From Sequoia sempervirens (taxonomy: Eukaryota > Streptophyta > Pinopsida > Cupressales > Cupressaceae): 64,000 nt of DNA. Made by a program: the position numbers and the translations under genes. Positions 37,809-48,949 of the stretch are shown here, one piece after another. Numbering within the stretch: position 1 is the first letter of the stretch; the number at the start of each line of letters is the position of its first letter. The notes under the pieces are model-generated. The model was not told where the DNA came from, did not search any database, and was given only the letters and a program-made list of their open reading frames with translations. The stretch spans positions 124,001 to 188,000 of the forward strand of contig VDFB02262610.1 of the NCBI GenBank assembly GCA_007258455.2, written 5' to 3'.

Positions 37809-39181
37809 TTATGGGGTTGGGAGAAGTGGGAATCAATGGGTTTCACAGACCCCGACTCAACCAATGTATCACCCATAATCTTGACCTTCTCTTGATCGGT
37901 CTTCCTTCCACTACTTGACGGTTTGTCTAGAGTCCCCTTTTTAAAGGATTTATGCAGAAGACCTAAGGCAGGAGAAGCTTTGTTACCCTTCACAGAACCC
38001 GATGTCCCCTTAGTAGCAGGGGGAACAGAAGCCCCCACGACTATATCCTCCGGAACCTGTGACCCCCCGAGATCCCTGATATCCTGAACTTGAGGAGGCA
38101 AGTCCATATCCATTTGGCCAGCCTGTTGAACCCCTAGAGCAAAGATATGATCCTCTTTCTTTGCATCCTCATCCTGAACCTCATGCTGACCCTTAGCCCC
38201 ATAAGAGAGCTCAACTGGAATTCCTTCCTCTTGGATCAAGTCATCAAGAACATCAAACCTGTTAAAAGTACCATCATTCTATCTATCCATCCAGGTTCGC
38301 TTCTTGCCTTTGCCTTTGTTACGGGGTTTAACAGGAATAAATCCCTCCTTATCTGTAGATCCATCAGGCAAGGGAGCCTTCCCCTTGTCATCCCTAGGAG
38401 GTCCAGATGTGGCCAAGGGGGAAGATTTATTTCTAGGACATCTACGATGTAAATGACCATATTCATGGCAAATTTTGCATCTAAATGGAAGGGTCTTGTA
38501 ATCCAACTGTTGGATCCAAGAAGATGCTCCCATGCAGATCTCCATAGAATCTGGTAATGGATTATTTAAATCAACCTCTACACAAATGCGTGCAAAAGAA
38601 ATTACCTTACAATCTTGAGTTTGTGTAGCCGATCCCACAGGTTTTCCAAGAAGCAATGAGATTGAGTGAAGAATATCTTCCCTCCAAAATTCCAATGGAA
38701 GCCTCGGCAATCGAACCCACACGGGCACCCGCGAGGGGATCTCTTTAGTAGAGTTGAAGCCCATGTGCTAGGGCTTGATGAAGAGCCCCACCTGGTTAAA
38801 GAAATATGGGCCTCCTTCAAAAGCCCTATTCCTATTCGACATGCTTGAAAAGATAACCAGAAAATAGTTATTAGCCGCTAAAAGAATCTCCATATCTCCT
38901 TCTGGATTCCAAACCCTACAGGCCCAGGACTCCAGCACAGGTAAAGAAAGATGAAGCCCCAAAAATTTGCAAATAAGGGCATGATTGCACCAATATTCAA
39001 CATCCTCTGAAACTTGCTCAGGTTGAATAACCAGAACTGGTCAATCCTCTGATCTTTCCAAATATCCATTTACTTTTTTTATACGAAACATCCCTTTTGA
39101 AGAGGAGACCCCTTCCCCAGATTGGAGTTTACCTGAGTGTTCTTTAACATTGACATGCATTGAAGAAGATGGCTCAACCAT
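37805..39181 (-). pseudogene. LINE ORF1: DUF4283-type nucleic-acid binding protein with zinc knuckle
   Basis: ORF1 of plant L1 elements coats the LINE RNA. The likely start is ATG at 39181 (MVEPSSSMHV). The frame upstream to 39421 is open but reads like GC-rich leader. A DUF4283-like domain spans about 39010-38650, with WCNHALICKFLG at its start and VPVWVRLPRLPLEFW at its end. A CCHC knuckle, CKICHEYGHLHRRC, follows near 38480-38440. After it comes a Lys/Ser/Pro-rich tail. In-frame stops are TGA at 39041 and TAG at 38768 and 38279. The natural stop TGA at 37805-37807 overlaps the ORF2 ATG (37806-37808) as ATGA. Confidence 0.88.
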
Positions 39182-39559
39182 CTCCAAATCCTTGAAGATG
39201 ACACCTGAGAAGAGGCTAGACCTTGATTCTCCATGGAACAAAGAGCACAAACCCCAACAAATAAGGAAGAAGAGACGAGGCAGGAGACCCACAGTCTCAA
39301 ACTGCCACACGCCACCCGCCGAGAGCACACCTCGCACTGCAAAATGCAGAGAACTCCCACCTATAAGCAAGAACAGGTCAAAAAACCCCTCTCCGACCAG
39401 CGCATCCCAGCAAACAAGCAAAAATAGCCCCCCGCGAAAGCTACAGACAAAGCTCAGACCGAGGACACCAGAATCAGGACGAGCTAGGGCACGCAGGCCC
39501 TAGCCTGCACCAACCCACCGAGCACAGCCATCTTTCCGTATCCCTATCAATGTTGAAAC

Positions 39560-39576
39560 CTTGTAATTCAAAGACT
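39560..39576. repeat. Target site duplication of the LINE, right copy
   Basis: CTTGTAATTCAAAGACT is identical over 17 bases to 33383-33399. It marks the 5' end of the LINE at 39559. Confidence 0.93.
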
Positions 39577-42200
39577 AAATGCACATCTGAAATAACATAT
39601 ATTCCAAACTTTCCATTTGCATTTATAATTGAATATTATAATCTTTCTAGAACAATGGCATATATTAAATCTCAAGATTGCATCTCTTTCATTACAATTT
39701 CCATAGCAATAAATATAAGAAACATGCATAGCTCCTTGAGCTTCATTAGCACGTAGTAACAAATGGTCCAGGAAATCCCCTACAAATATTAGCCACCAAC
39801 TAATGAGGAGAAGCATCACTCAATCCATTTTCTGCCAACCACAAACTCAAATGCGGTCCCCTGCACATCTACCACATATGGCAAGATGGACCTTCCCTTC
39901 GACGAAGAGATTGGTTGATAAAACCCTATAACAAATAACCTTCTTGAGCTTAGTGTTTTACCCTATAGCTCTAGAACCTAATCATACAGTATCTCCAACT
40001 ACGAGTATGAAAATCCTGAACTAGAAATTGTCTAAAACAAGACATAGTGAATTGATAGTGTAAACAGTGGCTACTTACACTACTTTGGCCAAAGTTTCAT
40101 ATAAAAGAGTCACCCATTCACCTACTATCCTAGCTCGATTTGTTTAATGACCATCCATGTACTATGCTTAGGCAATTCCCTCCATTAGATAATCATTAAC
40201 CCTAGGAACAACCTATCTCTTTAATAATAAACTACACATAGGAAATTCCCTCCATTAGGTAATCATTAACCCCAAGAACAACCTATGCTTATAACATTCC
40301 TACTAAGTAATTCAAGTAACTCCTACTTATCGAGTAACCAAATAACATAGCGTTTTATCATTGCGTGGCTCTAGAACCAAAAGTACGATCCCAACTATAA
40401 AAATCTCCAATCAAAGTTTTATCTCAACACTAAATCACTCCCTTCAAAAGTATCAATAAATAACCTCAAACTAAAAGTATAACCTTCACAAGGAATGACT
40501 TTACTCAAAGTATAATATTGTCAATAAATGACCTCAATCAAAAGAACAATCATATCAATAAATGACTCATTCAAATGTATAGTCTCAACAATAAAAGGCT
40601 TTATTCAAGAGTTTATTCTTCACCAATAAAAGACTATCCAAAAAGTATATTTTCATCAATAAAAAGACTTCACGTCAAGAGTGTAAAACAACCAACCAAG
40701 TAACAATCCCAACTATGGCTCCAATCAATATAAATTCAAGTGATCAACTAAATCACATAGGTAATCCCATCCTTAGTTTACCTAATCCCAGGATAAAATC
40801 ATTTAATTGATGAATAGTCCGATCATGTAGGTTAATCACAACCTATGTGCTATGGTACCAAACAACAATCAAGTAAATATCCCAGCTTACTAGTTTATTC
40901 CCAACCTAGGGTTTTCAATCAAGTAAAACAATGGTCAAGTGTTCCTTCAAGAACAATCAAGCTCTTATGGCTCAACTACATGAATAATCTTAGTAATAAA
41001 TAACTAAATGAGCTATATAAACTCCTTTTGTACTAGTAATACAACCACTCCTTAATATGGAGTATGTACAAACATTCATTAAGGTTTGTAAGATTTAAAT
41101 AAGATTCTTTCAATCCTATAGAAGCAAACATAATCTTTCCCTAATCTAGCAAATCAATGCATATTCCACACAAGACAACAACAACACTCAATATTTTCAA
41201 AAACATATAAAGTATATAAGGTAGAACAACATGCCTGTTAAACACTAATCCCAAATGATATAATCTGACTTCCAAGCTCAATCCTCTCTAAGACTCCTCA
41301 GAAAATTCTCCAAAACACACTAAAAAATACTTCACAAAATCTCACAAAATTCTCCTCACAACAACTCTCAGCTCACTCAAGAATAACTTAGAATGAAAAT
41401 AGTAGAATGCAAGTGAGAACAATGCATCCAAATGAAGTATCTTATAGCCCTGTTTATACAAAATTATGAGAGTTCTCTGCCTATAATCAAGCCTTGCATA
41501 TTAACACTTCTTAGCTAGATGGTTCGACTCAGCAATTAACTTCAACTGGTGGCAAAATTTTAAAAACAATACTTATCTAAATAGAGCAACAAATCGACTA
41601 AAATAGAGACATCAAGAGTTTGTCTCAGAAATGCAAGGTGAAAGGCAAATAGGTCGACTCCAAATATGCTAGCAAAAACATGAATTTTCTACCTTTTACT
41701 TGGTCTATCAATGCTGGATAATACTCAGAAATTTGGACTTCTAATCATAATGTAGATTCATATTTTGGTGCCACCTATTTCTTTCCATTGTGCATTCGAT
41801 GGTGTTGTTGTTTAAGACTAAGTCAGCATCTAAATGCCATTCATATATCACTTTAAACTTTTGACTAAGTCTACAAACATAATGCATTGTATTAGCAAGT
41901 TGGTTGATTCACTTGTAATGACTGTATAGCGTTGCCATAATGTGCATTCTATCCTAGGTTTACATACACTTTCACGTGCTTGCTTTGCTATGAGAGTCTT
42001 TTAGACTTTTAGTGTTATTCTTAGGTGCTTAATAAACAATTCAAAGTGTATGGCAAAGCTGATATGAACTTAGTCTTTAAGCACTACATCTAAATGGTGT
42101 GCAATACCTTAATACGCTGCCTTATTCTTTTCCTGATATACATTGCATTTTGTATATTATAAGTTGTGCTATGAATTCCATATGATGTGTTTTAAGTAAT
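39577..42200. other. Non-coding stretch with degenerate minisatellites
   Basis: No supported ORF is present. At about 40172-40290 a segment with ATTCCCTCCATTAGRTAATC and ACCCTAGGAACAACCTAT-like sequence occurs twice, about 70 bp apart. At 40430-40700 a loose 35-45 bp unit around ATCAATAAAWGACT recurs six to eight times. The rest is AT-rich and unassigned. Confidence 0.55.
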
Positions 42201-42214
42201 AATCATGCTATCAA

Positions 42215-42270
42215 ACATTATAAATTTTATATATATATATACAACATATCAAATATATATGTATATATAT
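42215..42270. repeat. AT dinucleotide-rich tract
   Basis: Alternating TA runs (ATATATATATATATAC and similar) begin an AT-rich, microsatellite-dense stretch that continues to about 42700. Confidence 0.75.
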
Positions 42271-42396
42271 TCTCATCATCTCATAGATGCACCATTCTAT
42301 ATTAAAATGTATATGTTCATATTATCATTTTTCACATAATGTCTTTGCTTATCATTCACATATTAATATGTATCTATGTAAGTATGGAACATCAAA

Positions 42397-42400
42397 TACA

Positions 42401-42430
<30 letters not shown>
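42397..42430. repeat. Microsatellite (TACA)n
   Basis: About 8.5 uninterrupted copies of TACA are present. A short (CA)n run occurs at about 42614-42628. Reverse-strand and forward-strand ORFs across this region are products of the repeat. Confidence 0.9.
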
Positions 42431-42435
<5 letters not shown>

Positions 42436-43014
42436 TAATATTTACATATGTAAATATACTATTTTAATTATCATAAAATCATATATCGGTATACATAAAG
42501 TTTATTTATGTATATATATACAAACATTCAAATGCTAACCTACTACATATATGTATTCCAAGGTATAACATATATTAATACATATACATATCTATGTATT
42601 ATCAAATACATGCATACACACACACACAAGTATAATTTTATCTAACATTTAGTAACATTAGTCACTAAATGTGTACATACACTAAATGTGTACCTATATA
42701 CATGTCATAAATGTGCAACTCATATCACTTTGCATATTATGTAATTGTATGCATGAGTTACCGTTCATACACATATACATGTATACATCAGATGTATATA
42801 CTTGTCGACATAGATAAAAGTAAGTACACACAAAGAAGGACTTCCTCACATATTCAAATCATGATCATTCAAAGGCAAAACCACAAACCCACACAAAAAG
42901 TTCCCAAACCAAGACCAATTCAAATCATTTTCAAACTACGACCAAGGGTATACTCACCCGATTCCCAAGCTATTGACTTGACTCAACCAACTAAAAGTGA
43001 GTGTGTAAGCTCGG

Positions 43015-43150
43015 TTAGGTTTCATTAAGGGTTATTCGACCAATCACTTCTCCCAAGTGATACTTCCCCTCCCTTCCAGAGGCTTGAACCTGTACCTGCA
43101 TCCAACTTGACACATTTGCAATGGTAGTTAAACGTTCACTTGAAATCCAC
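43015..43150 (-). mobile_element. Possible tRNA-derived SINE remnant
   Basis: On the minus strand, GGTTCAAGCC (about 43085-43094) fits an RNA polymerase III B box (GGTTCRANNCC). A weak A-box-like segment lies about 50 bases upstream. No target duplication or tail was located, so this is tentative. The rest of 42700-43960 holds no supported feature. Confidence 0.25.
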
Positions 43151-44045
43151 TTGCATCTTAAAACATTTCTATCAACAAAGCATTAGAATGTTCATATTGC
43201 AATACATAACATTCCATCAATTCAAAACATATTCATTTTTTTGAAATCATTAACATCTTATTGCATTTTCACATATTTCATTCATCTAATTAACATATTA
43301 ATGTCACAATTTACATTTATCAACATTTTCACTCATAATGGTAACAAAAACTTGGTAACTATGAAACAGGATGTAACATTAGGAAGTGGGTGAGGGAAAC
43401 TTTGAGGCCCACCCCAAAGACACCTGGCAAATCTAAAATCTAAAAATAGGGGCTCTTATTTTCTTACACATGATTCTATTTTATTTTATAACATTTTTTT
43501 TCTTTCTCATGAGATCCCTACTCCAAAATTAATTTATGTAACAACTCCAAAAGACCCCTTCCTTAAGGATTGGTTGTGTAAAGTTTTTGATTTAAATTTG
43601 TATGATCAAATTACATAGATGTCAACATTTGTCTTTATATAGTGGATTGCAACCATATGAATAAACATACATGTAAACCAAAAGCATGGAGGGGAATCTC
43701 GTTTGCCATCTAGATGTCACCCTGACCCAAACACACCTCCAAAAATTTGAACCTATATCTTTACTAGTTGATCTTCATTGTATCCATATAAACTTAGTTG
43801 TTTCATCTAATAGTCTTTTATTCTATTCTATTCTAGGTATTTCCATTCTTTTATCATTTTCAAAAAGCGTGTAATTTGCAAATTCAGCTTAGAATGTAAG
43901 TCGCAAATTTAACCTCCTGTTTACAAGAAAAGGTCTGAAAGACACGTAGAAGTTCATGTTCATTCCAACAGTGGCGCAGCGATAGCGAAGGCGTCATTGT
44001 GATCTCCACTGTTGTTGTAAGCAGAGCAGAACAGGTCATTACAAC

Positions 44046-44301
44046 ATGGCAAACAATCCTTCACACCTTCTCCCCTCAGGTTTTCGTTTGTTTTTTGTTT
44101 TCAGTTGTAGAGAGCTCTTAGCAATCCACAGTCATGGTTTGCATCACAAGGAATATGTTTTGTGATGGTGGGTGCAGAGCTAATAGACAGGTGCATAGGA
44201 TCAAAGATATGGGTGATCATGAAAGGCGACAAGGAGCTCGTTGGCACTCTTAGGGGCTTCGACGTCTATGTCAACATGGTTCTCGAAGATGTTACAGAAT
44301 A
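44046..44301 (+). CDS. LSM5: LSM5 (U6 snRNA-associated Sm-like protein), exons 1 and 2
   Basis: LSm5 is a subunit of the heptameric LSm rings: LSm2-8 binds U6 snRNA in the nucleus and LSm1-7 promotes mRNA decapping in the cytoplasm. Exon 1 is 44046-44079, with ATG at 44046 and product [11 protein letters not shown]. An intron of 98 bp (44080-44177, GT...AG) follows. Exon 2 is 44178-44301 and encodes [20 protein letters not shown] followed by the Sm1 motif to VLEDVTEY. Codon phase is consistent across intron 1. The exon ends after TA, before GTTAGT, a good donor. The family length is about 90 residues, so roughly the last 40 (Sm2 motif) are missing. I could not find that exon up to 64000. Either intron 2 is very long and full of transposons, or this is a truncated copy. 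No stop or frameshift is seen in the part present. Confidence 0.87.
44080..44177 (+). other. LSM5 intron 1
   Basis: The intron is 98 bp with GT at 44080 and AG at 44176-44177. It has a T-rich start and splits the Glu codon G|AG, joining LLPS to ELIDRC without disturbing the frame. Confidence 0.85.
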
Positions 44302-45329
44302 GTTAGTCACTTTCACACCTTTAAATATGTTTTTCTTTTATATGCTTTTCAATTTGGTTGTATTGGTGGGTCTTGCTGTAGTAGCCAGGATTAAAAAAAT
44401 AAAACAGAATAGCAAAAGGCTCATGGAGATTTGATATCACGAGTTCAATCATTTCAACCGCGATTAGGGTTTTGATTGAGAGATTCTTATTCTGGTTTAA
44501 ATGTAATGGATGTTTTCATTCTTAACCAAATGCTAATTTGGTGTATGAGACCTATCTTGTGGAAACCGAAGCAGATGGTTTTCCATTTTCCTTATACATC
44601 GTCATGTGCTGTTTAGGTTTGGTGGAGCTAATTTTATGATACCGGCAAGAGCCGAAAGTCTATTTCATCCAAATGCTGACTTTGCTGTTGGTCTTTTTGT
44701 TGTTGCTTGTAGGACCTTTTTTCCTTCTTTTTTCTCCAATCTTGGTAAAAATTGGGCAAGGTTATGAGTACTTAATGAAGCATGGGGAATGCCTTGAAGG
44801 TATTCTTCTGTGGGATAAACTTGGATGATATTATTATGTAAAGTATGCTTGGACCACATTCCTAAGATTAAAACCTCAGCAATGCTCACTGTACCCCATT
44901 AAACACTGGTCAGGTTCCTAGAGTCTCCCCTTTTACCATTACATCACAACCTCGATGACTATGGCATCTCATTAATCCCAGGTCTCTGTAATCAACCTCA
45001 ACTCCCACCCCTTTCTGCCTCTTTTGTAACGAAAAAATGCAGAAAGAACAGAGAAAAAGCTGTTGTTTTTTAAATTTAAAATCATTTTAATTGTGTGGAG
45101 ATATAGAGAGTAAATAAAAAAGAGAGTTTATCTCATGAATTTTGCAATATAGATTTTGTCATATATTGTATTGCTCAATGCATACTGCATAGTAATTTCA
45201 AATTTCAAATTAAAATAAAAAAAACTTAACCATAATCGAAAATGCCAGAACACCTTTTAGGATTACAATTAGGATTTTTGGGGTAAAAAAGCCCTAACCC
45301 TAACCTTAAATGCTGAAAAAAATCAACAT
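44302..45329. other. Probable start of LSM5 intron 2; no other feature
   Basis: This stretch starts with the donor GTTAGT and is AT-rich with no supported ORF. The repeat CCCTAACCCTAAC near 45291-45303 is too short to be telomeric. The minus-strand gag fragment begins at 45330. Confidence 0.5.
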
Positions 45330-45741
45330 TTAGAGTTGGGAGTTAGGGCCTTTCATGCAAAAAAAAAAAAGCATATTTTTTGGATCCAAAAGGATTTGGA
45401 AAACATATGAAAACAGGAAAACAAGAGTAGAGAAACTTAGTTTTAGATACAAGGACAAGTGTTTGATAGTATTGTTGACTATACTAGACATAGACAACAA
45501 CGCAAGTGAGTTTGAGCCTAAACCATAACATGGGTGTGCTAGTGTCCACGATTGTGCTAACAATAAATCTTGGAATTCAAATTGTATGAGCTTCAGTTTA
45601 ACATCTAGTAATTGTTGATCTTCACCTAGGGCTCGACAAAACTTGACTGTGCATTGGAAAAAAGCTATAAATAAGGCTTGTTTGAGAGCATTCAAATCAT
45701 CGATAGTTAAAGAAGTTGGAATTTTTTTATGTTTTGTTCTT
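45330..45741 (-). pseudogene. Retrotransposon gag-region fragment, distal part
   Basis: An open minus-strand frame runs from the 5S-like array edge (45741) to a stop at 45330. Its first codons after the edge encode RTKHKKIPTSLTIDDLNALK. The same frame continues beyond the array at 47617-47799 once the array and one 13-bp duplication are removed: the intervening 1888 bases shift the numbering by exactly the needed phase. The product is Leu-rich, downstream of the zinc knuckle, and not recognised further. Confidence 0.55.
45729..45741. repeat. 13-bp target duplication of the 5S-like array, left
   Basis: ATGTTTTGTTCTT is identical to 47617-47629. It lies in the gag-region reading frame that the insertion interrupted. 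Confidence 0.85.
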
Positions 45742-47616
45742 GATAAGTAGGAGGTATTTTCCACAGCGTGTCAAATTATGATATTGCTATCAGGATTCAA
45801 CTGTGTAGTTTTCGAGTCAAACTCATTGACCCATGTTTCATGAGTAGTGGTTCACAAGAACCCATCTCTCATGATAATGAATGGTCCACTTAGCACTCAT
45901 TGCATCTAGGTGATGCTCACAGAGGTGAAGCATTGGGCTGTCTGGGAGGTCACCCATCCCAGTATTGCTATAGCTCAAGCGCGCTTAACCATAGAGTTTT
46001 CCCCAAGGTTAAGCCCACTTAGCTTGCAACCCCATTTGCAAAACCTTCAACAAGTGTTGTGCCTTATGAACCATTCATTATAGAGTGCCTTTAGCTCATC
46101 AATTGATAAGTAAGAGGTATTTTCCACAGCGTGTCAAATTATGATATTGCTATCAAGATTCAACCGTGTAGTTTTCGAGTCAAACTCATTGGCCCATGTT
46201 TCATGAGTAGTGGTTCACAAGAACCCATCTCTCAAATGGTCCACTTAGCACTCATTGCATCTAGGTGATGCTCACAGAGGTGAAGCACTGGGCTGTCCTA
46301 GGAGGTCACCCATCCCAGTATTGCTCCAGTTCAAGCGTGCTTAACCATAGAGTTTTCCCCAAGGTTAAGCCCACTTAGCTTGCAACCCTATTTGCAAAAC
46401 CTTCAGCAAGTGTTGTGCCTTATGAACCATTCATTATAGAGCCCCTTTAGCTCATCAATTGATAAGTAGGAGGTATTTCCACAGCGTGTCAAATTATGAC
46501 ATTGCTATCAGAATTCAACCGTATAGTTTTCGAGTCAAACTCATTGACCCATGTTTCATGAGTAGTGGTTCACAAGAACCCATCTCTCATGATAATGAAT
46601 GGTCCACTTAGCACTCATTGCATCTATGTGATGCTCACAGAGGTGAAGCATCTGGGGGGAGGTCACCCATCCAGTGTTTCAGCTCAAGGCCTTAACCATA
46701 GAGCTTTCCCCAAGGGTGCCACTTAGCTTCAAACCCCATTTGCAAAACCTTCAGCAAGTGTTGTGCCTTATGAACCATTCATTATAGAGCCCCTTTAGCT
46801 CATCAATTGATAAGTAGGAGGTATTTTCCACAGTGTGTCAAATTATGATATTGCTATCAGGATTCAACCGTGTAGTTTTCGAGTCAAACTCATTGACCCA
46901 TGTTTCATGAGTAGTGGTTCACAAGAACACATCTCTCATGATAATGAATGGTCCACTTAGCACTCATTGCATCTAGGTGATGCTCACAGAGGTGAAGCAC
47001 TGGGCTGTCCCGGGAGGTCCCCATCCTAGTATTGCTCCAGCTCAAGCGTGCTTAACCATAGAGTTTTCCCCAAGGTTAAGCCCACTTAGCTTGCAACCCC
47101 ATTTTTGCAACCTTCAGCAAGTTGTGCCCATTCACCATTCATATTTAGCATCAATTGATAAGTAGGAGTTATTTTCCATAGCGTGTCAAATTATGATATT
47201 GCTATCAAGATTCAATCGTGTAGTTTCAAGTCAAACTCATTGACCCATGTTTCATGAGTAGTGGTTCACAAGAACCCATCTCTCATGAATACCTCCTACT
47301 TATCAATTGATGAGCTAAAGGGTCTCTATAATGAATGGTTCATAAGGCACAACACTTGTTGAAGGTTTTAAATGGGTGCAAGCTAAGTGGGCTTAATCTA
47401 TGGTTAAGCACACTTGAGCTGGAGCAATAATAGGATGGGTGACCTCCCGGGACGGCCCAATGCTTCACCTCTGTGAGCATCACCTAGATATAATGAGTGC
47501 TAAGTGGACCATTCATTATCATGAGAGATGGGTTCTTGTGAACCACTACTCATGGAACATGGGTCAATGAGTTTGACTCAAAAACTACATGGTTGAATCC
47601 TGATAGCAATATCATA
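45742..47616 (-). repeat. Array of 5S rRNA-like units: five direct copies and one inverted
   Basis: Units of about 350 bp start with GATAAGTARGAGGTATT at 45742, 46105, 46461, 46809 and 47157. The last is cut short at about 47289 and followed by a unit in the opposite orientation to 47616. Each complete unit contains about 65 bp that, on the minus strand, follow the 3' half of plant 5S rRNA genes: GGTTAAGCACGCTTGAGC, then GGATGGGTGACCTCCCGG. This is the internal polymerase III promoter region (A box, intermediate element, C box). The 5S-like parts lie near 45943-46000, 46290-46356, 46650-46706 (damaged), 47003-47068 and, inverted, 47394-47466. Cassandra TRIM elements carry 5S sequence in their LTRs and are the nearest known relatives, but I see no primer site here. 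The whole array sits between identical 13-bp duplications. Confidence 0.8.
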
Positions 47617-47629
47617 ATGTTTTGTTCTT
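47617..47629. repeat. 13-bp target duplication of the 5S-like array, right
   Basis: ATGTTTTGTTCTT matches 45729-45741 exactly. Confidence 0.85.
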
Positions 47630-48789
47630 ATTGGAGAAATAAGCAAAAGTAGAAGGCAAGATTGGCCACTTGCTTCAATTATTGGGTCTTCATTATTTCT
47701 AGATTCTAAATGGGCAGTAACATGTATAGTTTCATCCCTCTTTGGTAGAATATTAATTATAACATTTCTAAGTTTGGGAATACATTGCAATAAATCCACT
47801 ACTTTAATTGGTATGGTGGTTTGAAGTAGTTGCCTTGCAATAATTTTATCTAAGTTTAGTTGATTTGTTATTGTACTTGCATGTGGGCTAAACTACGCAA
47901 TTTTCTTTGCTGGGGCTTGATTAATGTACACAATATTTTGTTATTTCTCTCTGCATCAATCATATTGATACTCACCTTCTACTTCAAACATCTAATATCA
48001 ACATGGTTTTTAGGTCCACACTATTACAAGGTAGTTTCATTTTTTTGAAGTGGCCCCATTTATTGCACTCTTGACAATGTATAATAGGCTGGCCTATGGA
48101 TTCATATTGAATTTGACTCCTACCTCCTCCCCCATTGTGATTAAATCTATTATTGCTTCTTGGATTCCAATAGCTTCTAGGAGATGCATTATTGTTGACT
48201 TGTGGCTTCGATGGTGTTTTGGGTGGAGTAGACTGCCTTGTGTAAAGAGCACTTGTGTGCTCTTGGTTTTCAAATTATACGAACATTCCTTAGTCAAATG
48301 GCTCATTATCTGACAAACATCACATGACATTTCTTGGGGAATTTGTTTTGTTTTGGCCCTCAACTCTACAATCTTGCACTATAAATCTTTAGGCTCTTTG
48401 TTGGATTCTTTGTTTGGGTTTAATTCCTTCGTTATACAAAGTATATCTCTTTGTAATGCTTCCATTGATCTTGGTTGGCCATCATTGCTAGCATTTGAGT
48501 CAACGCCATTAGTTTTTCATTTGGATCTTGAAGACATCTTGTCCTCACCTTTTTTATGTCGATCGCTTTGTCATACACTTACATAAGATGAGATTGGTAC
48601 TACTTTCATTTTCTTTCTTAGTGAAGGAATGAAACCTTCAATGAACCATCTTTTCTTCAACTCGTCAGGTACAGTTCTTTTTTCAATTTTACTAACAATC
48701 CGCTGAGCCTTTGATTGTAAGCCCTCATGTTCTCATGTTTTCTTTGAGTGTTGTAAATTTTTGAAACGCTTTCATTGTTGTCTTGGAGT

Positions 48790-48794
48790 AATCT
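48790..48794. repeat. Target duplication AATCT of the TGTTAG solo LTR, left
   Basis: AATCT precedes TGTTAGATAT at 48795 and is repeated at 60752-60756 after CTAACA. Confidence 0.8.
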
Positions 48795-48871
48795 TGTTAG
48801 ATATAATACCTTTATAACACTTATATATTGTTCTACTATAAGGTTATAAAACCTTATGTTATAAAGCATTT

Positions 48872-48928
48872 ACCATTCAATAATTAATAATCTAATAAAT
48901 ATTAGATTATTAATTATTTATGAATGGT
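48872..48928. repeat. 57-bp near-perfect AT palindrome
   Basis: ACCATTCA at the left and TGAATGGT at the right enclose TAATTAATAATCTAATA and its inverse. It lies inside the left half of the TGTTAG solo LTR and would form a strong hairpin. A smaller palindrome around AAGGTTATAAAACCTT precedes it (about 48840-48855). Confidence 0.8.
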
Positions 48929-48941
48929 TGCTTTGAATAGG

Positions 48942-48949
48942 TGTGACCA
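48942..48949. repeat. 8-bp target duplication of the hAT element, left
   Basis: TGTGACCA is repeated at 60412-60419. Eight bases is the hallmark duplication length of hAT transposons. Confidence 0.82.

Larger units (their letters stand above)
33400..39559 (-). mobile_element. Full-length L1-type LINE, minus strand
   Basis: This 6.2-kb non-LTR retrotransposon is bounded by 17-bp target duplications and ends in a poly-A tail (poly-T at 33399-33412). From right to left it has a GC-rich 5' region (about 39190-39559), ORF1 (39181 to 37805) and ORF2 (37808 to 33513). ORF2 holds endonuclease, reverse transcriptase, zinc-binding and RNase H domains. It is visibly more GC-rich than its surroundings. 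Insertion was by target-primed reverse transcription. Both ORFs keep their reading frame but carry premature stops, so the copy is dead. Confidence 0.93.
47617..48869 (-). pseudogene. Retrotransposon gag fragment with zinc knuckle
   Basis: Minus-strand coding remains occur in pieces. The piece 48869-48657 includes RAYNQRLSGLLVKLKKEL, typical of the end of a retrotransposon gag core. The piece 48363-48094 includes CDVCQIMSHLTKEC, a CX2CX4HX4C zinc knuckle that binds element RNA. The piece 47799-47617 is unrecognised. Between 48657 and 48363 the frame changes and stops occur, so the gene is dead. The N-terminal part lies at 60826-61083, on the far side of the nested insertions, and is in phase with 48869 when those are removed. 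Pol is not present in the window. Confidence 0.7.

Noticed and set aside
33513..39181. All-TAG stops could mean TAG is read through or recoded
   Set aside because: This is a nuclear plant LINE with two TGA stops as well and mutated catalytic residues. LSM5 and hAT show a standard code. Decay by deamination is simpler.
38147..39503. Plus-strand ORFs over the LINE (for example 39150-39503 and 38147-38452)
   Set aside because: They are antisense shadows of LINE ORF1 and its GC-rich leader, with no protein family signal.
42287..42538. ORF rich in Tyr, Ile and His
   Set aside because: It is a translation of the (TACA)n and (TA)n microsatellites.
45288..45306. CCCTAACCCTAACC telomere-like repeat
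   Set aside because: Only two units are present, too few for a telomere or an interstitial telomeric array.
45940..47470. Functional 5S rRNA genes
   Set aside because: Only the 3' half of 5S is recognisable, the first half is unrelated, and the units sit inside a dated insertion. They are 5S-derived repeats, not 5S genes.
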